In this document: positions 33,276-42,011 of the stretch, in pieces
Position numbering within the stretch: the first letter of the stretch is position 1
Layout of the letters: every line of letters starts with the position of its first letter
From: Gemmobacter sp034519525
GTDB lineage: Bacteria; Pseudomonadota; Alphaproteobacteria; Rhodobacterales; Rhodobacteraceae
Direction: 5' to 3'
DNA: 64,000 nucleotides
Assembly: GCA_034519525.1 (NCBI GenBank)
Contig: JAXHOJ010000033.1
Span: forward strand, 1-64,000
Program-made: the position numbers and the translations under genes
The notes under the pieces: model-generated
Database searches by the model: none
What the model saw: the letters and a program-made list of their open reading frames with translations, nothing else
What the model was told of the DNA's origin: nothing

Positions 33276-35162
33276 ATGGGCAGTTTTGCCAATCTGGCCG
33301 ATATCAAGGCGATCGAAGCCGAAATGCCATGGGCGGCGCGGGATGTGGCGCCCAGCATGTATGAATTTCTGGCCCGGGCTGCCCGCGACCACGGGGCGCG
33401 GCCCGCGATATCCTATCAGCTGACCTCTGGCCCGGCCGATCCGGCGGAAACGCTGACCTGGGGCCAGCTGCATGGCCGGGTGACGCAGACCGCCAACCTG
33501 TTGCGCAGCCTGGGGGTGGGGCCGCAGGATGTGGTGGCCTATGTTCTGCCCAATGCCCATGAAACCGCCTGGGTGCTGCTGGGGGGCATGGTGGCGGGGA
33601 TCGTGAACCCGATCAATCCGCTGCTGGAAGCCGAACAGATCAGCGCCATCCTGCGCGAGACGCAGGCCAAGGTGGTGGTGACGCTGCGCGCCTTTCCGAA
33701 AACCGATCTGGCCGCCAAGGTGGGCGAGGCGGTGAAGCACGCCCCCCAGGTGAAGACGGTGCTGGAGGTGGATCTTCTGCACTATCTGAAGCCGCCAAAG
33801 AAATGGATCGCGCATTTCCTGCGCCCGAAAGCGCCGGTGGAACACAGCGCCAATGTGCTCAGCTTCTTCACCGCCCTGAAGAAACACCCGGCAGACCGGC
33901 TGACCTTTGCCGATGTGACGGAAGACCGGGTGGCGGCCTATTTCCACACCGGCGGCACCACGGGGATGCCCAAGGTGGCGCAGCACAAGGTTTCGGGCAT
34001 GGTCTATAATGGCTGGCTGGGCGCGCGGCTGCTGTTTCGCAACAGCGATGTGGTGATCTGTCCGCTGCCGCTGTTCCATGTCTTTGCCGTCTACCCGATC
34101 CTGATGTCGATGATCGCCAGCGGCGCACATGTGGTGTTTCCGACGCCCGCGGGCTATCGCGGCGAAGGTGTGTTCGACAATTTCTGGAAACTGGTCGAGC
34201 GCTGGAAGGTGACCTATATGGTCACCGTGCCCACGGCACTGGCCGCGCTGATGCAGCGCCCGGTGAATGCCGATGTCAGCAGCCTGCGTGGCGCCTTTTC
34301 GGGGTCGGCGCCGCTGCCGGTGGAACTGTTCAATCGGTTCGAAAAGGCCACCGGGGTGCAGATCGTCGAAGGCTATGGCCTGACGGAATGTACCTGTCTC
34401 GTGTCTGTCAACCCACCGGATGGCAACAAGAAAATCGGCTCTGTCGGTATCCCGTTCCCACATACCCATGTGCGCATCCTGCGCAGCGATGGCGCGGGCG
34501 GATTTGCCGAATGTGGCGTGGATGAGGTGGGCGAGATCTGCGTGGCCAACCCCGGCGTCTTCGAAGGATCGACCTATACCGAGGCCGACAAGAACCGCAG
34601 CCTGTTTGCCGAAGGCCGCTTTCTGCGCACTGGCGATCTGGGGCGGATCGACGCGGATGGCTATCTGTTCATCACCGGGCGGGCCAAGGATCTAATCATC
34701 CGTGGCGGCCATAACATCGACCCGGCGGTGATCGAAGAGGCGCTGATGGGGCATGAGGCGGTGGCCTTTGTCGGTGCCATTGGCCAGCCTGATGCCCATG
34801 CGGGCGAGCTGCCCTGCGCCTATGTGGAGCTGGTCAAGGGCGCCACAGTGACCGAGGCCCAGCTGCTGGACTATGCGAAAGCGCATATCCACGAACGCGC
34901 GGCTGTGCCGAAACATGTTGAAATCCTTGACGAACTTCCGAAAACGGCGGTGGGCAAGGTGTTCAAGCCCGATCTGCGGCGCCGGGCGATCCGCCGCATC
35001 TGCGATGCCGCTTTGGCCGAGGCCGGGCTGGCCGCGCGGGTGGCCGAAGTGGTGGAGGACAAGAAGCGCGGGCTGGTGGCCCGGCTGGCCCCGCGCGCCG
35101 ATGAGGCGGCGGTGCAGGCGGTCATGGGCCGCTTTACCACCGCCTGGGACTGGCAGCCCTGA
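33276..35162 (+). CDS. Acyl-CoA synthetase (AMP-forming)
   Basis: The 628-residue protein is an ANL-superfamily ligase: AMP-binding P-loop HTGGTTGMPKVAQHK, GYGLTECTCLVSVNP (A5), RTGDLGRIDADGYLFITGRAKDLI (A7/A8, split by the hinge) and TAVGKVFKPDLRRRA, which contains the catalytic C-terminal Lys. It activates a carboxylic acid to its acyl-CoA; chain length cannot be told. The start at 33276 is supported by GGAGGAG 9 bases upstream, whereas the in-frame ATG 33 bases earlier has no such site. Confidence 0.85.
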   Translation: MGSFANLADIKAIEAEMPWAARDVAPSMYEFLARAARDHGARPAISYQLTSGPADPAETLTWGQLHGRVTQTANLLRSLGVGPQDVVAYVLPNAHETAWVLLGGMVAGIVNPINPLLEAEQISAILRETQAKVVVTLRAFPKTDLAAKVGEAVKHAPQVKTVLEVDLLHYLKPPKKWIAHFLRPKAPVEHSANVLSFFTALKKHPADRLTFADVTEDRVAAYFHTGGTTGMPKVAQHKVSGMVYNGWLGARLLFRNSDVVICPLPLFHVFAVYPILMSMIASGAHVVFPTPAGYRGEGVFDNFWKLVERWKVTYMVTVPTALAALMQRPVNADVSSLRGAFSGSAPLPVELFNRFEKATGVQIVEGYGLTECTCLVSVNPPDGNKKIGSVGIPFPHTHVRILRSDGAGGFAECGVDEVGEICVANPGVFEGSTYTEADKNRSLFAEGRFLRTGDLGRIDADGYLFITGRAKDLIIRGGHNIDPAVIEEALMGHEAVAFVGAIGQPDAHAGELPCAYVELVKGATVTEAQLLDYAKAHIHERAAVPKHVEILDELPKTAVGKVFKPDLRRRAIRRICDAALAEAGLAARVAEVVEDKKRGLVARLAPRADEAAVQAVMGRFTTAWDWQP

Positions 35163-35229
35163 CCGCAGGCCCCTTGCGGGAATCAGCCTTTCACGAAAGG
35201 TTGAGCCGGTGGATTCTGGGAGATTTTTC

Positions 35230-35757
35230 ATGATACGGGGCGTCGTTGCGGGAGCCATGCTGGCTCTCGCCTTTACCGGTGCGGCAATGGCTGAACCACA
35301 GTCAGAGCGGCTGTTCACCCACAAGAACTGGATGGTGGAAATCGTCGCCTTCGACGATGACAGCATCGCCTGCGTGGCGCAGGTCACGGATGGGGATGAC
35401 ACATTCTCGGTCTGGGCCGATCCGTGGAACCCTGTGAAATTGCAGTTCTATTCCTCGGGCTGGGATTTCAGCGGCGGTGGCAGCGCCGATCTGGGCGTGC
35501 AGGTGGACCGGCGCGAGGCCTGGTCGCTGACCGATGCAGAGCTGTTTCAGAATTCGGTGCTGTTCAACCTGCCGGAAGGCGATGCCTCGACCCGGTTCCT
35601 GATGGAAGTGGTGGAGGGGCAGACCCTGCATCTGGGCAATGATGATGGCGACCATGTGCAAAGCTATTCTCTGGCCGGATCTTCCGCCTCGATCCAGGCG
35701 CTGATCGCCTGTGTCGATGCGCTGGCCGAGGATGATGACGGCAATCCGTTCAACTGA
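35230..35757 (+). CDS. Small secreted protein, function unknown
   Basis: A 175-residue protein with a signal peptide (VVAGAMLALAFTGAAMA-E) and an acidic mature part (NWMVEIVAFDDDSIACVAQV, DGDDTFSVWADPWNPVKL). Two cysteines about 125 residues apart could form a disulfide. Similar small exported proteins occur in Rhodobacteraceae, but I cannot name a family or role. It is 67 bases after the acyl-CoA synthetase and ends at a strong terminator. Confidence 0.65.
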   Translation: MIRGVVAGAMLALAFTGAAMAEPQSERLFTHKNWMVEIVAFDDDSIACVAQVTDGDDTFSVWADPWNPVKLQFYSSGWDFSGGGSADLGVQVDRREAWSLTDAELFQNSVLFNLPEGDASTRFLMEVVEGQTLHLGNDDGDHVQSYSLAGSSASIQALIACVDALAEDDDGNPFN

Positions 35758-35765
35758 CAGCAAAA

Positions 35766-35788
35766 GGGCCGGGCGGGGTGCCCGGCCC
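35766..35788 (+). terminator. Rho-independent terminator
   Basis: GGGCCGGGC (35766-35774) pairs perfectly with GCCCGGCCC (35780-35788), loop GGGGT, followed by GGTCTTTC. It lies 8 bases after the stop of the small secreted protein. Confidence 0.75.
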
Positions 35789-35859
35789 GGTCTTTCGGGT
35801 GTCTGGTCCCTGTCCTGCCTGCGTCCCGTCCGCGTCCCGCTTCTGTCGGGACGCCGGGA

Positions 35860-36300
35860 TTACGCCGCGGTATCCATCCAGATCGTCACCGGCCCCTGAT
35901 TGACCAGCGCCACATCCATATCGGCGCCGAAAATGCCATTCGCCGTGGCCAGCCCTTCGGCCTGCAGCCGGGCGGTGAAATACTCGTAAAGCCGCTTGCC
36001 CTCGTCCGGGGCGGCAGCGGTGGAAAAGCCGGGGCGGTTGCCACGCAGATCGGCGGCCAGCGTGAACTGGCTGACCACCAGACAGGCGCCGCCGCTGTCG
36101 CGGACCGACAGGTTCATCTTGCCCGCCGCATCCTTGAAGATGCGCAGCTTGGCGATCTTGGCGGCCAGCTGATCGGCCTCGCGTTCGGTATCGCCCTGCA
36201 TGGCGCAGACGAGGATCATCAGGCCTGCGCCGATCTCGCCTGCCACCACGCCATCCACCGTGACGCGGGCGCTGGAAACCCGCTGAACGACAGCCCTCAA
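35860..36300 (-). CDS. dtd: D-aminoacyl-tRNA deacylase
   Basis: The 146-residue protein is full-length DTD. MRAVVQRVSSARVTVDG, the catalytic VSQFTLAAD motif and the cross-subunit NQGPVTIW motif (Gly-Pro) are all present. It removes D-amino acids, notably D-Tyr, wrongly attached to tRNA. Its start codon overlaps the stop of the PfkB kinase gene by 4 bases, so the two are co-translated. Confidence 0.93.
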   Translation of the reverse strand: MRAVVQRVSSARVTVDGVVAGEIGAGLMILVCAMQGDTEREADQLAAKIAKLRIFKDAAGKMNLSVRDSGGACLVVSQFTLAADLRGNRPGFSTAAAPDEGKRLYEYFTARLQAEGLATANGIFGADMDVALVNQGPVTIWMDTAA

Positions 36301-37220
36301 AGCTCGTGGCTCCAGGGTGGGTTGGCGCCGGCGCGGCTGACGGTGATCGCGGCGGCGCGGGTGCCGAGGCTCAGCGCGGCATCCAGCACATCATCCGAAA
36401 CCGTGGCCAGCGCGTCTTTCGTCAGCACGCCTGCGGCATCCAGTGCGGCCAGAACGCCCGCGTTGAACGTATCGCCCGCGCCCACGGTATCGGCCACCGT
36501 CACTTTGGTGGCCGCACCAAAGCGGTTCTGCGTCGCGGTGACAGCGCGCGCCCCGGCGGCGCCTTCGGTGATGAACACGATCTTCGGCCCCAGCGCCAGC
36601 ACGCGGCGTGCCAGTTCCGAGACATCGCCTTCGCCCATCAGCCAGTGCAGATCTTCATCCGACAGTTTGACGATATCGGCGCGGGCGATCATCCGGTCGA
36701 TCCGGGCGCGATATTCGGCCTCTTTCCCGGCGATGAAACCGGGGCGGATGTTCGGGTCGATCATTGTCACGCGGAACGGCGCCTCGCGCGCCTGCAGCGC
36801 CTCATAGGTGCTGGCGGCGGGATCGTTCACCAGGCTGATACCGCCAAAGAACAGCGTGTCTACCTCGGGCGGCAGCGCGGGCAGATCTGCCTCGGCCAGC
36901 AGGCGGCCTGCAGTGCCTTCGTCATAGAAGGCATAGGTCGCCTGACCGTTCACCAGTTTCACGAAGGCCACGGTCGTCGGCCGGTCCGACCGCGCGGCGA
37001 AAGCGGTATCCACCTTCGAGGCTTCCAGCGTCTCGACCAGAATCTGCCCCAGCATGTCGGTCGACAGGCCGGAGAAGAACCCCGAGGCCGTCCCCAGCCG
37101 CCCCAGCGCAATGGCCGTGTTGAACACCGCGCCCCCGGCATAGGGGGCAAAGGCCGCCTCGCCCAGGGTGCTTTCGCGCGGCAGCATGTCGATCAGCGCT
37201 TCGCCACAGCTCAGAATCAT
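36297..37220 (-). CDS. PfkB-family sugar kinase, fructokinase-like
   Basis: A 307-residue PfkB protein. ILSCGEALIDMLPRE at the N-terminus, YAGGAVFNTAIALGRLG (substrate-binding Gly motif) and DTVGAGDTFNAGVLAAL (catalytic Asp and anion hole) are intact. It resembles bacterial fructokinases, which make fructose 6-phosphate from fructose and ATP; other ketohexoses remain possible. GGGAGGG precedes the ATG closely. It is followed by dtd in a two-gene unit. Confidence 0.83.
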   Translation of the reverse strand: MILSCGEALIDMLPRESTLGEAAFAPYAGGAVFNTAIALGRLGTASGFFSGLSTDMLGQILVETLEASKVDTAFAARSDRPTTVAFVKLVNGQATYAFYDEGTAGRLLAEADLPALPPEVDTLFFGGISLVNDPAASTYEALQAREAPFRVTMIDPNIRPGFIAGKEAEYRARIDRMIARADIVKLSDEDLHWLMGEGDVSELARRVLALGPKIVFITEGAAGARAVTATQNRFGAATKVTVADTVGAGDTFNAGVLAALDAAGVLTKDALATVSDDVLDAALSLGTRAAAITVSRAGANPPWSHEL

Positions 37221-37340
37221 GGAAACCCTCCCGAATATTGTCCGGTTATAGCCGATTTTCTTGTGTTAGCGCAAACATTCACATCGCCGCGATGCATGGA
37301 TTTGAGCAATTACCCGAACGAAGAATAATTGCCCGCCCCT

Positions 37341-37397
37341 TTATCTTGGCCCAAATATCCTCGGGGGGGCCGCAGGCGGGGGGCAGACAGCCCCCCT
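37341..37397. repeat. Intergenic repeat copy with G/C hairpin
   Basis: The minus strand reads GAGGATATTTGGGCCAAGAT (37363-37344), a clear family copy. Beside it GGGGGGC (37379-37385) and GCCCCCC (37391-37397) form a hairpin around AGACA, just past the purC stop (minus strand), so it may terminate purC. Confidence 0.55.
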
Positions 37398-37415
37398 CGG
37401 CGCCGCCCGCCCCGC

Positions 37416-38381
37416 TCAGGCGGTGAAATAGGGCGCCAGATTGCCGCGCACGCGGTCCAGCACTGTGTCGCCTGCAAGATCGGGGACGAAGGTTTCGCCG
37501 GTGATCGCCTCATAGGCCTGGATATAGACCCGGCTGGTCTGTTCGATCATCTCGGCCGGAATCTCGGGGATCTCATCCACATAGGGATCGCAGCGCGCGG
37601 CGACCCAGGCGCGGATCACATCCTTGTCAAAGCTGGGCGGGCGGCTGCCGTCGCGCAGCGCCGCCTCATAGCCATCGGCCAGCCAGTAGCGGCTGGAATC
37701 CGGCGTATGGATTTCATCGGCGAGCAGGATAGTGCCTGCCGCATCCACGCCGAATTCATATTTGGTATCCACCAGGATCAGGCCGCGTTCTGCCGCCATC
37801 TGCTGGCCACGGGCGAACAGCGCCAGCGCCTTGGCCGAAACCTCGTCCCATTGCGCGGCGCTCAGCAGGCCCTGGTCCACGATTTCGGCGGCGGTCAGCG
37901 GTTCGTCATGGCCGCCGTCGAAGGCCTTCGACGTCGGGGTGATGATCGGCTGCGGCAGGGCCTCGTTGTCGCGCAGCCCGTCGGGCAGGGTATGGCCATA
38001 CATCTGCCGCTGCCCCTTCTTGTACAGAGGCAGGATCGAGGTGCCGGTGGTGCCCGCCAGATAGCCGCGCACCACGATTTCCACCGGCAGGATGGTCAGG
38101 TGCTGGCCGATCACCACATTGGCATCGGGATAGGCGATGACATGATTGGGGCAGATGTCGGCCGTGCGGTCGAACCAGAAGCGCGCCACCTGGGTCAGCA
38201 CCTGACCCTTGAACGGAATGGCCGCGAGGATCCGGTCAAAGGCCGAGATCCGGTCGGACGAGATCAGGATGCGCCGTCCTTCGGGATATTCCGCCGTTGG
38301 CGGCAGATCATAGCAATCGCGCACCTTGCCGAAATAAGGGGCAGGCAATTCCGGGATACGGGCTTCGGTCAGAACGCGCAT
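37416..38381 (-). CDS. purC: Phosphoribosylaminoimidazole-succinocarboxamide synthase
   Basis: A 321-residue SAICAR synthetase. YFGKVRDCYDLP, LISSDRISAFDRILAAIPFKG, VVRGYLAGTTGTSILPLY and LADEIHTPDSSRYW are conserved ATP- and substrate-binding stretches. It joins CAIR and aspartate in step eight of purine synthesis. The chosen start at 38381 (MRVLTEARI) gives a protein of the long purC form. The gene stands alone between two repeat-bearing gaps. Confidence 0.93.
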   Translation of the reverse strand: MRVLTEARIPELPAPYFGKVRDCYDLPPTAEYPEGRRILISSDRISAFDRILAAIPFKGQVLTQVARFWFDRTADICPNHVIAYPDANVVIGQHLTILPVEIVVRGYLAGTTGTSILPLYKKGQRQMYGHTLPDGLRDNEALPQPIITPTSKAFDGGHDEPLTAAEIVDQGLLSAAQWDEVSAKALALFARGQQMAAERGLILVDTKYEFGVDAAGTILLADEIHTPDSSRYWLADGYEAALRDGSRPPSFDKDVIRAWVAARCDPYVDEIPEIPAEMIEQTSRVYIQAYEAITGETFVPDLAGDTVLDRVRGNLAPYFTA

Positions 38382-38506
38382 GGGGCCTCCGGTCTCTGGT
38401 TGCCCGGCTATTGCGCAGCGGGCGCGGCAAGTCAATCACGCGGCGCGCGGGCGGCGGCGGGGCGGGGGGCTTTCTGCCCCCCACGCGCCTTCGGCGCTCC
38501 CCCCGA

Positions 38507-38557
38507 GGGTATTTGGGCCAAGAGGAAGGCAGCCCTTTCCCCTTGGCCCAAATACCC
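38507..38557. repeat. Back-to-back pair of intergenic repeats forming a long hairpin
   Basis: GGGTATTTGGGCCAAGAGG (38507-38525) and CCCCTTGGCCCAAATACCC (38539-38557) are inverted copies with one mismatch in 19 and a 13-base loop. The surrounding C- and G-rich arms extend the symmetry. It lies between purC and the zinc-ribbon gene and could act as a terminator for the latter. Confidence 0.75.
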
Positions 38558-38589
38558 CGGGGGAGCCCGCAGGGCGGGGGCGGAGCCCC

Positions 38590-39672
38590 CTATTTCTTCA
38601 GGGCGAAGATGATCCCGGCCACCACCAGCGCGGCGAGGATCGCGAAGGCGATCTTCCACTTGCTCCAGGGGCGTTCGCCCTGCACCTTGCCGGTCTGGCC
38701 GTTCACGACAAAGCGGTAGGTCTGGCCGTTGTATTTATAGGCGGCCATCCAGACCGGCAGCAGGACATGCTTGAAGGTTTCCGCCGAATATTCGGTATCG
38801 ACCGAGGTGATGCGCTGTTCATCGCCGCCGATGTCGCGGCGCACATCCGCGGCGATCACCTGTGCCATGACCTCGCGCGCGCGGGCCTGACCTTCGGCGA
38901 GGCCGATCGTATAGCCCTCGGCGGTGAAGCCTGCCAGATAATCGGCGCGATAGGGGGCGAGCTGCCCCAGATCCCAGGGCGCCAGCGCATCGGTATAGCG
39001 GCGCGGCAGCGATTGCGAGGCCAGCACCAGCACATCGTCGAAGCTGCGTTTCACCCAGCCGCGCGCCCCGCTCCACCTTGTCTTGCGTTCCTGCACCTGT
39101 TTGGGCTTGCCGTCATCCATCACCGTGCGGGTGACATAGTAATGATCGCCGCGCTGGCCGGTATAGGCGCTGCGGGTGGCGGCATCAAAGGTCCAGTAGG
39201 GCACATAGATGCCGTTCATCGCCCGGCCCTTGCGGGCGTAATCCACGAGACCGCCGGGGGCGAACCACAGGCGGCCCAGCCAGTCTGTCATCGCCTTGCG
39301 GGCGGCGCGTTCGTCCAGCGCGAAGGGCACCAGCGCCTGTGGCTTGATCTGGCGGTGGCTGCCGGTGCCGATCACCACCGGGGTGGCGCAGAACGGACAT
39401 TCGCGGGCATGATCGGCGCCGCTGAATTCGACCAGCGCGCCGCAGGAGGGGCAGGGCGTGCTGCGCTGATCCTCCATCGTGCCGGGGGGCAGGGCATCGC
39501 GCAGGGCGCGGTTCAGATCCAGTTCGCCCAGGGCTAGTGCCCTGGCCTCTGGCGCGGCGGGGATGTCCTGTTCCTGGCCGCAATGGCCGCAGCGCAGATG
39601 GGTCTGCCCCGGCGCATAGCGCAGGTCGGCCCCGCAGGCGGAGCAGGGAAAATGGTGATCGGTTTCGGCCAA
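38590..39672 (-). CDS. Double zinc-ribbon protein with C-terminal membrane anchor
   Basis: The 360-residue protein begins with two zinc ribbons: Cys10/13/28/31 and Cys74/77/92/95. The central region (FDAATRSAYTGQRGDHYYV, VLVLASQSLPRRYTDAL) is of unknown fold, and the C-terminus is one membrane helix (IAFAILAALVVAGIIFAL). This architecture matches the TFIIB-type zinc-ribbon proteins paired with SPFH proteins, as in the Bacillus ydjG-ydjH-ydjI (pspA) region. It lies directly downstream of the SPFH gene, so a joint membrane-associated complex is likely. Confidence 0.72.
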   Translation of the reverse strand: MAETDHHFPCSACGADLRYAPGQTHLRCGHCGQEQDIPAAPEARALALGELDLNRALRDALPPGTMEDQRSTPCPSCGALVEFSGADHARECPFCATPVVIGTGSHRQIKPQALVPFALDERAARKAMTDWLGRLWFAPGGLVDYARKGRAMNGIYVPYWTFDAATRSAYTGQRGDHYYVTRTVMDDGKPKQVQERKTRWSGARGWVKRSFDDVLVLASQSLPRRYTDALAPWDLGQLAPYRADYLAGFTAEGYTIGLAEGQARAREVMAQVIAADVRRDIGGDEQRITSVDTEYSAETFKHVLLPVWMAAYKYNGQTYRFVVNGQTGKVQGERPWSKWKIAFAILAALVVAGIIFALKK

Positions 39673-39687
39673 GATTGCGGCTCCGCT

Positions 39688-40797
39688 TCAGGCGCCGGGC
39701 GGCGGCGGCGGGGGCACCTGGGCGAAAAGCGCGGCCAGTTCGGTTTCGCCTGCGGGTTTCCATCCCTCCATTCCGGCGGCCCAGACGAGGCTGGCGCGTG
39801 TGACGGCGCCGGACAGGATCATGCCGCGCAGATCGGTTTCCGGGAAGGGCCCCCGGGTCGCGCCGTTTTCAGCCAGATGCCATTCCTTGGCCGCAGGGGG
39901 TGGAGGGGGCGGGGGTGGGGCTGCCGGGCGGGTGGCGACAGGCGCCGCGCCCCAGGGGCCTGTTGCCTGTTGCGCCATGCCCAGACCCAGGGCCGCGCCC
40001 ATGCCTGCGCCCATGGCATCCAACAGGGCACCGCCCGGCCTGTCCAGCGCCTCTGCCGCGTTGAACTGCATGTATTTGCCCAGATCGCCTGCGATGCCGA
40101 TGGAGCTGCGCTTATCAAGCACCTTTTCCACCTCTTCGGGCAGGCTGATGTTTTCGATATAGAATTCGGGCAGAGTCAGCCCGTAGTCGGTGATCTTGGG
40201 GGCAATCGCCGTGGCGATTAGCTTGGCCAGATCGGCGGTATTGGCCGCCATATCCAGCACGGGGATGCCCGATCCGGCCAGAACCCGGCTCATTTCCTGG
40301 ACGATCACATTGCGGATCTGGTTCGAAATCTCGTCGGCGGTGAATTCGCCATCGGTGCCCACTACCTCTTTCAGGAAGACCGCCGGATCGGCCACGCGCA
40401 TCGAATAGGTGCCGAAGGCGCGCAGGCGCACGGCGCCGAATTCGGGATCGCGGCAGATGATCGGATTCTTGGTGCCCCATTTCAGATCGTTGAAGCGGGT
40501 GGTGGAGACGAAATAGACCTCGCTCTTGAACGGCGACTGGAAGGCATGATCCCAGTGCTGCAGCGTGGTCATGATCGGCATGTTGTTGGTTTCAAGCATG
40601 TAAAGCCCGGGGCCGAAGACATCGGCCAGCTGCCCCTCATGCACGAAAACCGCGGCCTGCCCTTCGCGGACGGTCAGCTTGGCACCGTATTTGATCGCCT
40701 GTCCGCGCCGTTCGAACCGCCAGACCATCGTATCGCGCGTATCATCAAGCCAGGAGATGACGTCGATGAACTCGCCTTTGAACAGATCGAAAACCAT
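39688..40797 (-). CDS. SPFH-domain protein with C-terminal GYF domain (YdjI-like)
   Basis: The 369-residue protein has an N-terminal SPFH/band-7-like domain of the YdjI (virion core protein) type: FERRGQAIKYGAKLTVREGQ, VFHEGQ-like VFVHEGQLADVFGPG and LRAFGTYSMRVADP. A Gly/Met-rich stretch (ALLDAMGAGMGAALGLGMA) and an eight-proline linker lead to a GYF_2 domain (EWHLAENGATRGPFPETDL). SPFH proteins scaffold membrane domains; in Bacillus YdjI localises PspA. It is followed after 15 bases by the zinc-ribbon gene. Confidence 0.78.
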   Translation of the reverse strand: MVFDLFKGEFIDVISWLDDTRDTMVWRFERRGQAIKYGAKLTVREGQAAVFVHEGQLADVFGPGLYMLETNNMPIMTTLQHWDHAFQSPFKSEVYFVSTTRFNDLKWGTKNPIICRDPEFGAVRLRAFGTYSMRVADPAVFLKEVVGTDGEFTADEISNQIRNVIVQEMSRVLAGSGIPVLDMAANTADLAKLIATAIAPKITDYGLTLPEFYIENISLPEEVEKVLDKRSSIGIAGDLGKYMQFNAAEALDRPGGALLDAMGAGMGAALGLGMAQQATGPWGAAPVATRPAAPPPPPPPPAAKEWHLAENGATRGPFPETDLRGMILSGAVTRASLVWAAGMEGWKPAGETELAALFAQVPPPPPPGA

Positions 40798-40902
40798 GGT
40801 GCCTGCCTTTCAGACCGGGATGCGCGGCGCGCGGGAAGATGGCGTTCCTGTCTGCCAACATAACCATGCCGCACAAGGTTTGAAGCCCTGTCGCATCTTG
40901 CG

Positions 40903-41003
40903 CTTGCTCTTTTCCAAATACTCCCGCCGGAGGCAGCGCCGAGGTGCCGGGCCGCAGGCCGGGCACCGAGAGGAAAGGGATGCAGGGCCCGAAAGGGCCC
41001 TGC
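40903..41003. repeat. Intergenic repeat copy and GAAA-loop hairpin
   Basis: TTTTCCAAATACTCCCGCCG (from 40910) is a family copy on the minus strand. GCAGGGCCC-GAAA-GGGCCCTGC (40982-41003) is a perfect 9-bp hairpin just past the DUF2927 stop (minus strand), followed on that strand by a pyrimidine run, so it is a probable terminator. Nothing else is recognised in this 224-base gap. Confidence 0.6.
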
Positions 41004-41021
41004 GCCGCATGATGATTGGCC

Positions 41022-41996
41022 CTAGCTGGAGCCGCCGATCAGGCGGCTGGCGATGGCTTTCACGATCGGCCGGGCCTCGGCCGCTGTCATGCCCGGCCGC
41101 AGCGCCGGGTCATAAAGCATCTTCAGCATCAGCTCGTCCTGCCGGGTCAGCAGGGCGAATTCTTCATCATCGTTGAAGATCGAGGGCCGGGCCAGCGGGC
41201 TGTCATTGGCCAGACCCAGACCCTGCGCAATTTCCTCGTGCAGGCAGGACAGGCGCAGCAGATCCGGGTGTTCGGCGCGCACCACGGCAAAGGCCCGGGC
41301 ATAGGTGGAGGCGCTGCCTTCCGACAGGGCATAGACGATGCAATAGGTGGAGCGCGGCAGGTCGGTCAGCCCGGCCACTTCGGGCGCGGAAAGTTCGGGC
41401 AGGGTGCTGCGGATCACCGGGCCAAGGGCGCGGCGTTCGTCTTCGTTCACCACATGGATGAAGAAATTGGCGCCACTGTCCGACAGGGTGATCGGATGGC
41501 CGGTGATGGATTGCAGCCGGGCCAGATAAGACCCGATCAGCGCCCGGTCGGTGGCCCGCCGCTGCGCGGGCACCGAGGCGCCGAAGGCCACCGAGACGCG
41601 CACGGGCTGTGCCCAGCGGCGCAGGCGGCTGGTGGTTTCCTGCGCCATCAGACCGGCAGAGGTGCGGCGGTATTCATCGAACAGGGCCACCCGGATGAAA
41701 TTCTCGGTCAGCATCGTGTCGGTGAAGGGGGTATCCTTGCCGCCGCCATCGGTGCGCAGCAGACCTTGCCCCAGCAGATCGGCCTGCACCTTGGCGTAAT
41801 AGGCCGCCAGCGCCAGGCTTTCGGGCGAGGGTGCGGGGGGCGCCGCCGGAAGGGCGGGCGGCACCATGGGCCGGGGCAGCGGGCGGGGCTGTGGCGCCAC
41901 CGCCAGCTGCGGCGCGCAGCCCGCAAGAGCCACCAGCAGCGCCAGAAGGGCTGCGGCGGTCCCGGGGCGGCGGCAGGGGGGTATGGCCCGGGGCAA
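41022..41996 (-). CDS. DUF2927 lipoprotein
   Basis: A 324-residue lipoprotein: lipobox LLALLVALAGCAP, a Pro/Ala-rich linker and a DUF2927 domain with SNFF-like GANFFIHVVNEDERRALGP, CLHEEIAQGLGLANDSP and PSIFNDDEEFALLT. The HEEIAQGLGL stretch is metalloprotease-like, but activity is unproven. The start is a TTG at 41996 with CGGAGG 7-9 bases upstream; no ATG fits. It follows the TelA gene closely and probably belongs to the same operon. Confidence 0.75.
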   Translation of the reverse strand: MPRAIPPCRRPGTAAALLALLVALAGCAPQLAVAPQPRPLPRPMVPPALPAAPPAPSPESLALAAYYAKVQADLLGQGLLRTDGGGKDTPFTDTMLTENFIRVALFDEYRRTSAGLMAQETTSRLRRWAQPVRVSVAFGASVPAQRRATDRALIGSYLARLQSITGHPITLSDSGANFFIHVVNEDERRALGPVIRSTLPELSAPEVAGLTDLPRSTYCIVYALSEGSASTYARAFAVVRAEHPDLLRLSCLHEEIAQGLGLANDSPLARPSIFNDDEEFALLTRQDELMLKMLYDPALRPGMTAAEARPIVKAIASRLIGGSS

Positions 41997-42011
41997 GGGC
42001 GCGGCCTCCGG